Shown: in pieces, positions 53,556 to 60,403 of the stretch
How the letters are laid out: each line of letters opens with the position of its first letter
How positions within the stretch are numbered: position 1 is the stretch's first letter
Translations under genes and position numbers: made by a program
From: Chloroflexota bacterium
GTDB lineage: Bacteria > Chloroflexota > Anaerolineae > UBA4142 > SHND01
Assembly (NCBI GenBank): GCA_029778615.1
Contig: JAKOPZ010000207.1
Location: 1-60,403, forward strand
Direction of reading: 5' to 3'
DNA length: 60,403 nucleotides
The notes under the pieces: model-generated
What the model was told of the DNA's origin: nothing
What the model saw: only the letters and a program-made list of their open reading frames with translations
The model's database searches: none

Positions 53556-53579
53556 CCTGCTACTTGATACCTGCTACTT
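53556..53579. repeat. heptad array (GTAGCAG family)
   Basis: On the minus strand GTAGCAG, GTATCAA, GTAGCAG between lysC and asd. The lysC TAG stop is in the first unit. Confidence 0.8.
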
Positions 53580-54980
53580 GTTTTTCACAATCGAATGATG
53601 AATCGCGCGCACGGCGTTATCCGCTTCGCTTTCGTCCACGACGAGCGAAAGATTGTATTCGGATGAACCTTGCGCGATGGCAATGACGTTGATATTTTTT
53701 TCGGCGAGCGCGGTAAAGACGCGCGCGGCGATGCCCGGTGTCGTTTTAATCGCGCTGCCGACGACGGCGATGATGACAATGTTGTCGTGCGCCCACACGC
53801 GTTCGACATTTTGCGTGAGCATTTCATTTTTGAATTCGCGTTCGAGTTCGCTCACCGCTTGCGGCGCGCCCGATGATTCGATAACGAGACAAATGTTTTG
53901 TTCCGACGACGATTGCGAAAACATCAAGACGCTGATGTTGTTGCGCGCGACGGCAGAGAAAACGCGCGCAGCCATTCCGACCACCCCTTGCATTCCGCGA
54001 CCTTCAATCGTCACGAGTGAGACATTACGAATCGCCGTAATGCCGCGAATGGGCGAGCCGTTGCCTTTTGGTTCGCGCACGATGAGCGTGCCGGGATGCG
54101 ATGGCTCGAATGAATTCAAAATGCGAATCGGCGTATTTTTTTCGGCGACGGGCAAGATTGTTTTTGGATGAATCACCTTGGCGCCAAAGTACGAAAGTTC
54201 CGCCGCTTCGCCGTATGAAATTTCGGGCAGCGTAATCGCTTCGGGAACGATGCGCGGGTCGGTGGTCATCACGCCGTTCACGTCCGTCCAAATTTGCACC
54301 TCGTCCGCATCGAGCGCCGCGCCGATAATCGTCGCAGTGTAATCGCTGCCGCCGCGTCCGAGCGTGGTGATGATTCCTTTTTTCGTTGCGCCGATGAAAC
54401 CTGTCGTGACCGCGACATTTCCTTTTTCTAAAAGCGGCAATAGTTTCGCGCGCGTTTGTTCACGCGTTTCCTGCATCAACGGACTCGCCGAAACAAAATT
54501 GTCATCGGTGACAATCAATTCGCTCGCGGGAACCCATTCCGCTTTGATGCCCGCGTCGTTGAACGCTTGCGCGGCGATGGGAACAATCAAACGTTCGCCC
54601 AAACTTCCCACTGAGTCCGTCGCGCGCGGTGTGATTTCGCCGAGAACGTAAATGCTGCTGCACAAATCTTCAAAACGGTCGAGCGCGCTCGTCGTCGTAC
54701 TCGTCAGTTGTTCGCGCGCGGTTTGATTTTTCACCAACGCATTAATCACATCGAGATGTTTTTTCAAAAGTTCATCGCGCGTCTGCAACAATTTTCCCAT
54801 GTTGCCGTTCGCCGCGTCTTTTAATGCGCCGAGCAATGTGTTGGTGACGCCGCTCATCGCGCTCAATACGACGACGACTTGATTTCCTTTGCTCACTTCC
54901 GCGCGCACAATTTCCGCGACTTGTGCGATGCGTTCTGCGTTGCCGACGGACGTGCCGCCAAATTTCATGACCACTTTCAT
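53574..54980 (-). CDS. lysC: aspartate kinase with two ACT domains
   Basis: 468 aa. [13 protein letters not shown] at residues 6-18, [37 protein letters not shown] in the catalytic part, and two ACT domains (about 315-460; [23 protein letters not shown] and [23 protein letters not shown]). No homoserine dehydrogenase domain. Phosphorylates aspartate, first step to Lys/Thr/Met. GAGGTG precedes the ATG. Controlled by the T-box at 54992, besides likely allosteric control through ACT. Confidence 0.95.
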   Translation of the reverse strand: MKVVMKFGGTSVGNAERIAQVAEIVRAEVSKGNQVVVVLSAMSGVTNTLLGALKDAANGNMGKLLQTRDELLKKHLDVINALVKNQTAREQLTSTTTSALDRFEDLCSSIYVLGEITPRATDSVGSLGERLIVPIAAQAFNDAGIKAEWVPASELIVTDDNFVSASPLMQETREQTRAKLLPLLEKGNVAVTTGFIGATKKGIITTLGRGGSDYTATIIGAALDADEVQIWTDVNGVMTTDPRIVPEAITLPEISYGEAAELSYFGAKVIHPKTILPVAEKNTPIRILNSFEPSHPGTLIVREPKGNGSPIRGITAIRNVSLVTIEGRGMQGVVGMAARVFSAVARNNISVLMFSQSSSEQNICLVIESSGAPQAVSELEREFKNEMLTQNVERVWAHDNIVIIAVVGSAIKTTPGIAARVFTALAEKNINVIAIAQGSSEYNLSLVVDESEADNAVRAIHHSIVKNK

Positions 54981-54991
54981 ATTTCACCTCA

Positions 54992-55264
54992 AATAAAAAA
55001 ACCGCCCATCCCAAATTGGGACGAGCGGTCTACTCGCGGTTCCACCCAAATTATGCTTGCAAATTGGTTTTTAATTTGCAAACATCTCTTTGAAAAGCGA
55101 TAACGGCGCAACCGTGGCGCATTACTTTATGCACGTGCGCCATTGCTTGTGCAAATTTCCTCGCCATTCTCACCGGGGGTATTCATCAACTCGCTGATAA
55201 AAGAGCTCGCAGCCGATGGCTCTTTCTCGCTGAAATTGCGCGGTTGATTACTCGTCCGGCGGTC
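54992..55264 (-). promoter_or_regulatory. T-box riboswitch upstream of lysC
   Basis: The T-box bulge sequence GGGTGGAACCGCG lies at 55047-55035, directly followed by a terminator stem (ACCGCTCGTCCC with GGGATGGGCGGT) and T6. In stem I, AGTA (S-turn) and ATCAAC (55251-55242) pair with GTTGAT (55190-55185), and CGCCGG pairs below with CCGGTG. The internal-loop strand opposite AGTA reads GAATACCC, so the specifier is ACC (Thr) or TAC; Thr suits the pathway. The UGGA of the bulge would need a tRNA with U73. Confidence 0.9.
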
Positions 55265-55305
55265 TTGCAATCTGAAATCCAAAATCAGAAATCAAAAATT
55301 CAGAG

Positions 55306-55379
55306 TGGGCGATACAGGGATTGAACCTGTGACCTCAGCGATGTCAACGCTGCGCTCTAGCCAACTGAGCTAACCGCCC
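55306..55379 (-). tRNA. tRNA-Val (anticodon GAC)
   Basis: 74 nt with a full cloverleaf: acceptor GGGCGGT/ATCGCCC, anticodon stem CAGCG/CGCTG around TTGACAT (anticodon GAC), T arm ACAGG-TTCAATC-CCTGT, discriminator A. No CCA is encoded. It lies in the same transcript as the T-box and lysC. Confidence 0.95.
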
Positions 55380-55393
55380 AAAGAGTGTCAAAA

Positions 55394-55421
55394 ATTATAG
55401 CATACATCGTCAAGCTGACAA
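55394..55421 (-). promoter_or_regulatory. promoter of the tRNA-Val/T-box/lysC unit
   Basis: On the minus strand TTGTCA (55421-55416), 16 bases, TATAAT (55399-55394), about 15 bases before the tRNA. Confidence 0.75.
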
Positions 55422-55437
55422 ATTTTTTTCTGGAACT

Positions 55438-57039
55438 TTACGACGGCGAGGGACTCGGAATTTCGATGTGCAGCACAAGTCCGCCGTTTGTTGGCGATTC
55501 AAATTGCATCGTGCCGCCGAGAAGCGCGACGCGTTCACTAATGTTGAGCAAACCGAAATGTTTGCGCGCGGAAAGGGTGGCGAGATTCGGCGCGGCGCGT
55601 GTGCCGCGTCCATCGTCCGCAATCCGCACGCGTAACGCGGCGGCTTCGGCGCGTTGGACTGTCACCCACGCGCGCTGCGCGGACGCGTGTTTGCGAATGT
55701 TGTTCAACCCTTCTTGCACGATGCGAAAAATCGAGAGCTCTATCGGTTCGGGCAAACGTCCGAGACGCGGGTCAATGTCGAGCGTGACGCTCACGCCGCT
55801 TTGTTCCGACCATTCTTGCGCGTACGAACTGATGGCAGATGCAAGTCCGTGCGCGTCAATCGAAGGCGGACGCAAGTCACTGCACACTTGGCGCAATTCG
55901 CTCACCACTTGACGAATGCCTTTGCGAATCGCGGCGAGTTCATCTTGCTGTGAGGTGTTGGGCGAATGACTTTCTGCTTCTTCTAAACGATAATTGAAAC
56001 TCAATAAATCTTGAATCACCTGGTCATGCAATTCACGCGCGATATGTTTGCGCTCTTGTTCGCGTTCGGTGAGCAAACGGCGATGCGCGTCTTGCAGCGC
56101 AATGTTCAAACGGTCTAACGCTTCGAGTTGGTCGCGTTGGCGTTCAATCAATTCGCGATTGAGTGAATCTTGCGCGGCGAGATTTTCGCGCAGCGTCGCT
56201 TGCGTGTTGCGTAATTCTTCGGCTTGCTGCTGCGCGGCGTGATAACTTTCGAGCGCCCAAATCACCGGCGTGACTTGTTCGTGATGCGTTGCGCCGACAA
56301 TCAATTCGACAATTTCGCGCGGCGTACAATCGGCGGTGCGGCGGTGCGCAATCGCGCGTCCTTCGTACAACACGAGCAAACGGTCGGTGATGGCAAAGAG
56401 ATGTTCCAAATTGTCGCTCGCAATAATAAACACAACGCCTTGCGCGGCGAGCGTTTTGACGCGCGCCAATAATTTTTTTTGTCGTTGGAATCCGAGTGCG
56501 CTGAGAGCATCGTCGAACATGACCAAGCGCGCGGCTTTGCACAAGACGCGCGCAATCGCCGTGACCTGACGCATTTCATCCGAAAGGTTCGGAATTTTTT
56601 CTTTGAGAAAATTGGGCGGCGCGTCGAGGTCTGCCAACACGGCGGACGCGCGCTGTGCCATCTGAAAATCATCAGGCACGCCAATTCGGGGGGGCCAGCT
56701 GATTTCCCAACCGAGCGCAATGTTTTGAAAGACGTTGAGATTTTCTGCGAAAGTTGGTTTGTGATGAACCAACTCGATGCCCAAACGCTGCGCGTCGGCG
56801 GGGCTGCCGAGATGCACCGTGCGACCATCAATTTGAATGTCGCCTGACGTGGGAAGATGGACACCCGCGAGCAATTGCAGCAAAGTGGACTTGCCCGCGC
56901 CCGGACGCCCGACGATGCCCAAAACTTCACCGGGGCGCAGAGAAAACGAAACGCCCTGCAACGCCGACAAACCGCCATAGCGTTTGGACAGGTTGACGGT
57001 CCGCAACAACGGGGGCGTCATGCGTGCGCTGTCTTGCAT
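55438..57039 (-). CDS. fusion of a degenerate CUT2-type ABC ATPase domain with a histidine kinase
   Basis: 533 aa. Residues 11-250 are the N-terminal half of a sugar-importer ATPase of the RbsA/XylG kind: Walker A GRPGAGKST (44-52) intact, but the Q-loop reads VHHKP, the signature LSDEM (152-156), Walker B MFDD (174-177) with Asp for the catalytic Glu, and the switch His is Asp209. ATP binding without normal turnover is likely. Residues 262-330 form a coiled coil. Then HisKA_3 with ELHDQ (phospho-acceptor His338) and a HATPase domain (N-box EGLNNIRKHA, DDGRG 475-479, FGLLNI). No membrane segment. It ends the xylFGH operon, 58 bp after the permease, so it probably reads transporter state and signals to an unseen LuxR-type regulator. 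Confidence 0.85.
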   Translation of the reverse strand: MQDSARMTPPLLRTVNLSKRYGGLSALQGVSFSLRPGEVLGIVGRPGAGKSTLLQLLAGVHLPTSGDIQIDGRTVHLGSPADAQRLGIELVHHKPTFAENLNVFQNIALGWEISWPPRIGVPDDFQMAQRASAVLADLDAPPNFLKEKIPNLSDEMRQVTAIARVLCKAARLVMFDDALSALGFQRQKKLLARVKTLAAQGVVFIIASDNLEHLFAITDRLLVLYEGRAIAHRRTADCTPREIVELIVGATHHEQVTPVIWALESYHAAQQQAEELRNTQATLRENLAAQDSLNRELIERQRDQLEALDRLNIALQDAHRRLLTEREQERKHIARELHDQVIQDLLSFNYRLEEAESHSPNTSQQDELAAIRKGIRQVVSELRQVCSDLRPPSIDAHGLASAISSYAQEWSEQSGVSVTLDIDPRLGRLPEPIELSIFRIVQEGLNNIRKHASAQRAWVTVQRAEAAALRVRIADDGRGTRAAPNLATLSARKHFGLLNISERVALLGGTMQFESPTNGGLVLHIEIPSPSPS

Positions 57040-57097
57040 AAACTTGGACCACTTTGTCCGTCTTGGGTGCGAGAATTTTTTTCGATAGAGCGCGAAC

Positions 57098-58339
57098 TTA
57101 TTTCGCGCGATTGCGCGTCATGACATCAAAAATAACGGCAATGGCAAGCACCGCGCCGCGAATGACGTATTGATACGCAATGTCCATTTGCATCAAGTTC
57201 ATACCGTTGGTCAACGAGGTATAGACCAATGCGCCAATCAGCGAACCGATGATTGTGCCGACGCCGCCGGCTGCGGAAACGCCGCCGATGTACGCCGCCG
57301 CAATCGCGTCGAGCTCAAACAATGTTCCCGCCGTCGGTGTTGCCGAACGCAAACGCGACGCGAACAAAATTCCGGACAGTGACGCCAAAAAGCCCATCGA
57401 GGCAAAGACAATAAAAATAATGCGGCGCACATTGATACCGCTCAATTCTGCTGCTTCGGGATTTCCGCCGACCGCGTAAATGTGGCGTCCCAATACCGTC
57501 TGCGTTGTGATGAAATGATACACGCCCACCACAATCAACATGATGACAACCGTCCACGAAAGCCCGTTGTACCCCGCGAGAATCCATGTAATGCCCGCGA
57601 GAATCGCGGTCACAAACACCAACTTGAGCACAAACAAATTCATCGGCAGCACTTCAAAATTGTACGCCTGCTTTTTGCCGCGATTGCTGAATTCGCTCCA
57701 GATGTAAAAAATGATGGCAAGCACACCGAGCAGAATGGTGATGGTATGAACGCCGGGGGCGATGGGCAGAAAATCGGGCAGATAGCCATTGCCGATGGCG
57801 TTAAAAATCTCATCGGCGATGATGACGGTGCCGGTGCCGGCGAGAACGACGAGCAGCAAGCCGCGATAAATGAGCCAGCCCGCGAGCGAAGCGACAAATG
57901 ATGGGATGCCGAGACGCGCTATCGGATATGCTGTAATTAAACCGGCGATTGCGCCCAACACGAGCACCATCGGAATCACGAGCCAGACAGGCAGCCCATA
58001 TTTCGCCATCGCGATTGCGGCGAGCGCGCCGAGAAAACCGGAAAGGAAACCCACCGACAGGTCAATTTGTCGAATGATAATGACCAGTGTCATGCCGACG
58101 GCAAGGACTGCAATGTAACCGGTTTGATTGAGCAGATTGGCGATGTTGCGTGAGGAAAGAAAAAGCCCGTTTGTGGTGTAGGTGAAAAACGCCATAATCA
58201 AAAAGAGGGCGATAAACATCGCATAGTCGCGAATGTTTTCTTGCAGCACGCGGCGCAAACTTGCAAGAAAAGAAGGCGCGGCTTGGGTGCCACTAACGGG
58301 ACTGAGCGGACCTGCGTTTGGACTGTTGACTGCCGACAT
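57098..58339 (-). CDS. xylH: sugar ABC transporter permease (XylH/GguB-like)
   Basis: 413 aa from ATG 58339, preceded by GAGGAG. About ten to twelve hydrophobic segments. GMTLVIIIRQIDLSVGFLSGFLGA and HIYAVGGNPEAAELSGI are the CUT2 permease signatures, and the length (over 400 aa) is that of the XylH branch rather than RbsC. The sugar (xylose, arabinose/galactose type) is uncertain. Confidence 0.9.
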   Translation of the reverse strand: MSAVNSPNAGPLSPVSGTQAAPSFLASLRRVLQENIRDYAMFIALFLIMAFFTYTTNGLFLSSRNIANLLNQTGYIAVLAVGMTLVIIIRQIDLSVGFLSGFLGALAAIAMAKYGLPVWLVIPMVLVLGAIAGLITAYPIARLGIPSFVASLAGWLIYRGLLLVVLAGTGTVIIADEIFNAIGNGYLPDFLPIAPGVHTITILLGVLAIIFYIWSEFSNRGKKQAYNFEVLPMNLFVLKLVFVTAILAGITWILAGYNGLSWTVVIMLIVVGVYHFITTQTVLGRHIYAVGGNPEAAELSGINVRRIIFIVFASMGFLASLSGILFASRLRSATPTAGTLFELDAIAAAYIGGVSAAGGVGTIIGSLIGALVYTSLTNGMNLMQMDIAYQYVIRGAVLAIAVIFDVMTRNRAK

Positions 58340-58429
58340 GTCGTGACTCCTCAAAGAATCAATTCGTTTCCGCGTCTGCGCGGTTCATTCACTGCTCTGG
58401 CAAAGCGCGGATGAGTTACGTAAATAACG

Positions 58430-58493
58430 TTACGCACTAGCTGTCATTTCGAGCCGCTTTTGCGAGAAATCTCGTTCGAAATGACATGCGTAA
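58430..58493. mobile_element. MITE-like inverted-repeat element, copy 2
   Basis: TTACGCA and TGCGTAA ends with inner TGTCATTTCGA and TCGAAATGACA, and the shared core GCGAGAAATCTCG. It is a shorter form of the element at 28494, sitting between xylG and xylH. No clear target duplication. Confidence 0.75.
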
Positions 58494-58507
58494 CATCAGA
58501 TGCGTTA

Positions 58508-60028
58508 TCAGTTCGTAGCTAATGCCATGATTTTTTCTTGGGTCGCCTCTTGAATCGGCAGTTCGCCGGTGATGCGTCCTGCCGACACAATGTACACGCG
58601 GTCGCTCATGCCCAAAACTTCGGGGAGCTCGGACGAAATCATAATGATGCTCATGCCCTGCTCCACCAGTTTGTTCATGATGGAATAGATTTCGAATTTT
58701 GCGCCAACGTCAATGCCGCGTGTCGGTTCGTCCAGAATCAAGACATTCGGATTCACAAACAACCATTTTCCCAAACAAACTTTTTGCTGATTGCCGCCGC
58801 TGAGGTTGCTGACTTTTTGTTCGATGCTCGGCGTTTTGATATTGAGCGCGGTGCGATATTTTTCCGCGACCTGAATTTCCGCGTTTTCATTCACCACGCC
58901 GCGTTGCGCAATCGCGCGCAGGTTGGCGAGTGAGATGTTGTGCTTGACATCTTGAATCAAAATCAAGCCCGCTGCTTTGCGGTCTTCGGTGGAATAGGCA
59001 ACGCCATCCTGAATCGCATACTGCGGATGCGTGTAATTTGCTTTTTTGCCATGCACAAACATTTCGCCATTGACGCGATAGCGTTTGGCATTGCCAAACA
59101 GACTCAACGCCAACTCGGTCCGTCCCGAACCCATCAAACCGGCGAATCCCACAATCTCGCCCTTTTTCACATTAAAGTTCACATCGCGCAAAATCGTCCG
59201 CCCGAGTTGAGGGTCATAAGCGTTCCAGTCCTTGACTTCTAACACGATTTCGTTTGACGGTTTGCTTTCACGCACCGGATAGATATTGTCAATCTCGCGT
59301 CCGACCATATGCTTGATTAAAACCGTTTCCGTCACTTGACCCTTGTGTGCGTCCAATGTGATGACGGTTTGTCCATCGCGCAGTACGGTCACGCGGTCGG
59401 CGATGGCAATGACCTCTTTGAGCTTGTGCGAAATCATGATGCAGGTCACGCCGTGAACTTTCAAATCGCGAAGCAAGTGCAATAGATTTTCACTGTCGCT
59501 TTCGTTCAATGCCGAAGTCGGTTCATCGAGAATCAATACTTTAGTGTCGCGACTTAATGCTTTGGCAATTTCCACCAACTGTTGTTTGCCAACGCCGAGG
59601 TCTTTGACTTTGGCTTCGGGGTTCACGTCGAGCTTTACCTTGTCCAGAGCTTGACGCGCGCGTTTGATGGTCTCATTCCAATTGATGGTGAAACGATTTT
59701 TGATTTCATTTCCCAAAAAAATATTTTCGTACACTTTTAATTCGGGCACGAGCGCGAGTTCTTGATAGATGATGGCGATGCCCGCATGTTCGCTGTCACG
59801 GATGCTCGTAAATTTTTGCACCTGCCCTTCGAACAAGATATCGCCGCTGTAATCTCCGAACGGATACACACCACTCAGCACTTTCATCAATGTTGATTTC
59901 CCGGCGCCGTTCTCGCCCACCACACAATGTATCTCGCCTTTTTGAACTTGAAAGCTCACATCCTTGAGCGCTTTGACGCCCGGAAATGTTTTGGTGATAT
60001 TCCGCATTTCCAGAATCGGTGTGTCCAT
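58508..60028 (-). CDS. xylG: sugar ABC transporter ATPase, tandem domains (XylG/MglA type)
   Basis: 506 aa from ATG 60028 (GGAG 7 bases ahead; two upstream ATGs are less likely). Domain 1: GENGAGKST, GVGKQQLVEIAKALS, VLILDEPTSAL, MISHKL. Domain 2: the usual degenerate P-loop GLMGSGRTE, signature LSGGNQQKV, LILDEPTRGIDVG and SSELPE. Complete for its family, in contrast to the kinase-fused domain at 55438, which it resembles in the ATPase part. Confidence 0.93.
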   Translation of the reverse strand: MDTPILEMRNITKTFPGVKALKDVSFQVQKGEIHCVVGENGAGKSTLMKVLSGVYPFGDYSGDILFEGQVQKFTSIRDSEHAGIAIIYQELALVPELKVYENIFLGNEIKNRFTINWNETIKRARQALDKVKLDVNPEAKVKDLGVGKQQLVEIAKALSRDTKVLILDEPTSALNESDSENLLHLLRDLKVHGVTCIMISHKLKEVIAIADRVTVLRDGQTVITLDAHKGQVTETVLIKHMVGREIDNIYPVRESKPSNEIVLEVKDWNAYDPQLGRTILRDVNFNVKKGEIVGFAGLMGSGRTELALSLFGNAKRYRVNGEMFVHGKKANYTHPQYAIQDGVAYSTEDRKAAGLILIQDVKHNISLANLRAIAQRGVVNENAEIQVAEKYRTALNIKTPSIEQKVSNLSGGNQQKVCLGKWLFVNPNVLILDEPTRGIDVGAKFEIYSIMNKLVEQGMSIIMISSELPEVLGMSDRVYIVSAGRITGELPIQEATQEKIMALATN

Positions 60029-60047
60029 TGCCATACTCCACATGAGG

Positions 60048-60078
60048 AAAGTGTGATGGCATCAAGCCATCACACTTT
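60048..60078. other. hairpin between xylF and xylG
   Basis: 13-bp perfect stem (60048-60060 with 60066-60078), no U-tract. Placed after the binding-protein gene, it could stabilise that mRNA or cut down transcription into xylG, as in many sugar operons. Confidence 0.6.
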
Positions 60079-60099
60079 CATTGTAACGATTTCATTTCC

Positions 60100-60403
60100 T
60101 TATTGCAATCCCGTAAAATCACTCGCAGAATAATAACCCGAATCAATCAACGCTTGTTTGACATTGTCTTTGGTCACCGTCACAATCGCCGACGGTTTCG
60201 CCGGCACATCAATCTTGCCATTGTTGTAACTGGTGGTCTTTTCCGGTGTGCCGCCCGCGATGAACGCATTCGCCGCCGCCACCGCATCCGCCGCCAATGT
60301 CCGCACATCCTTGAACACGGTCATGGATTGTTTGCCGTCAATGATGTATTGCACCGATGCTTTTTCGGCATCCTGTCCCGTCACGAAATACTTGGTCACT
60401 TCC
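60100..60403 (-). CDS. xylF: sugar-binding protein XylF, C-terminal part (runs off the window)
   Basis: About 101 codons seen, the 5' end lying beyond 60403. KYFVTGQDAEKASVQYIIDGKQSMTVFKD and ADAVAAANAFIAGG are typical of the C-terminal lobe of D-xylose-binding proteins (periplasmic-binding fold type I), with TGQDAE in the hinge/sugar site. First gene of the xylFGH-kinase operon. Confidence 0.88.
   Translation of the reverse strand, partial: EVTKYFVTGQDAEKASVQYIIDGKQSMTVFKDVRTLAADAVAAANAFIAGGTPEKTTSYNNGKIDVPAKPSAIVTVTKDNVKQALIDSGYYSASDFTGLQ

Noticed and set aside
53574-54980. Considered as a bifunctional aspartate kinase/homoserine dehydrogenase
   Set aside because: The protein ends after two ACT domains; there is no dehydrogenase domain.

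Overview
The window looks like a chromosomal segment of a GC-rich, free-living bacterium, probably a Chloroflexota (Anaerolineae-like) member. The reasons are the short HisG with HisZ, the GC-rich codon use, a PucC/BCD-family permease, a sugar transporter of the xylFGH type, and many palindromic intergenic repeats. This placement is by recognition only; no database search was possible. There is no rRNA, one tRNA (Val, GAC), no CRISPR array and no intact transposase.

Layout. Positions 1-3790 are an accessory, AT-richer patch: the end of an unknown gene, then a tandemly duplicated unit of metallopeptidase plus BsuPI-like lipoprotein whose second peptidase copy is a decayed fragment. Positions 3793-7611 carry a STAND/NACHT-HEAT ATPase, a VOC protein and a GH13 amylase. 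Positions 7695-10844 are an autoregulated Fur-family regulator with a Zn/Mn ABC importer (ZnuACB type), followed by a TolB-like lipoprotein. Positions 11991-15284 (minus) are a second Fur-family regulator with a CbiMQO cobalt/nickel ECF importer. Then come a PucC-like permease, a four-gene osmoprotectant ABC transporter (16805-20098), a DUF427 protein, a ParA with a proline-rich membrane partner, a GDSL hydrolase, a nicotinate phosphoribosyltransferase-like enzyme, a lipid kinase, a flavin reductase, a broken RAYT transposase, an SDR and a TMEM175-like channel. Positions 28689-33371 (minus) hold the glyoxylate bypass (aceB, aceA) coupled to a patatin.

Positions 34017-42461 form a complete histidine operon, hisZGDCBHAFIE. 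It is preceded by a promoter, a leader peptide with the run His-His-His-His-Val-His, and an intrinsic terminator: a classical-looking attenuator. Behind it are DUF5946, a fatty acid desaturase, a GNAT-like protein, a CNNM transporter, a cupin, an SDR and a small accessory cassette with a C39-like peptidase (47661-49057). Positions 49112-55421 (minus) hold thrS (no TGS domain), an ADP-ribosyltransferase-like gene, a damaged MazF/PemK pair, asd and lysC, the last behind a T-box leader and tRNA-Val. The window ends (55438-60403, minus) in a CUT2 sugar transporter whose operon includes a fusion of a degenerate transporter ATPase domain to a histidine kinase.

The most unusual large-scale signal is in the repeats. 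At least sixteen short arrays of degenerate 7-bp or 8-bp units lie between genes, often as two inverted arms. Very often the upstream stop codon sits inside the first unit, and three arrays lie in frame inside hisF, asd and parA. A second class, palindromes that begin with GTAG, fits RAYT-type REP elements, and one abuts the RAYT remnant. A third, MITE-like family has two copies.
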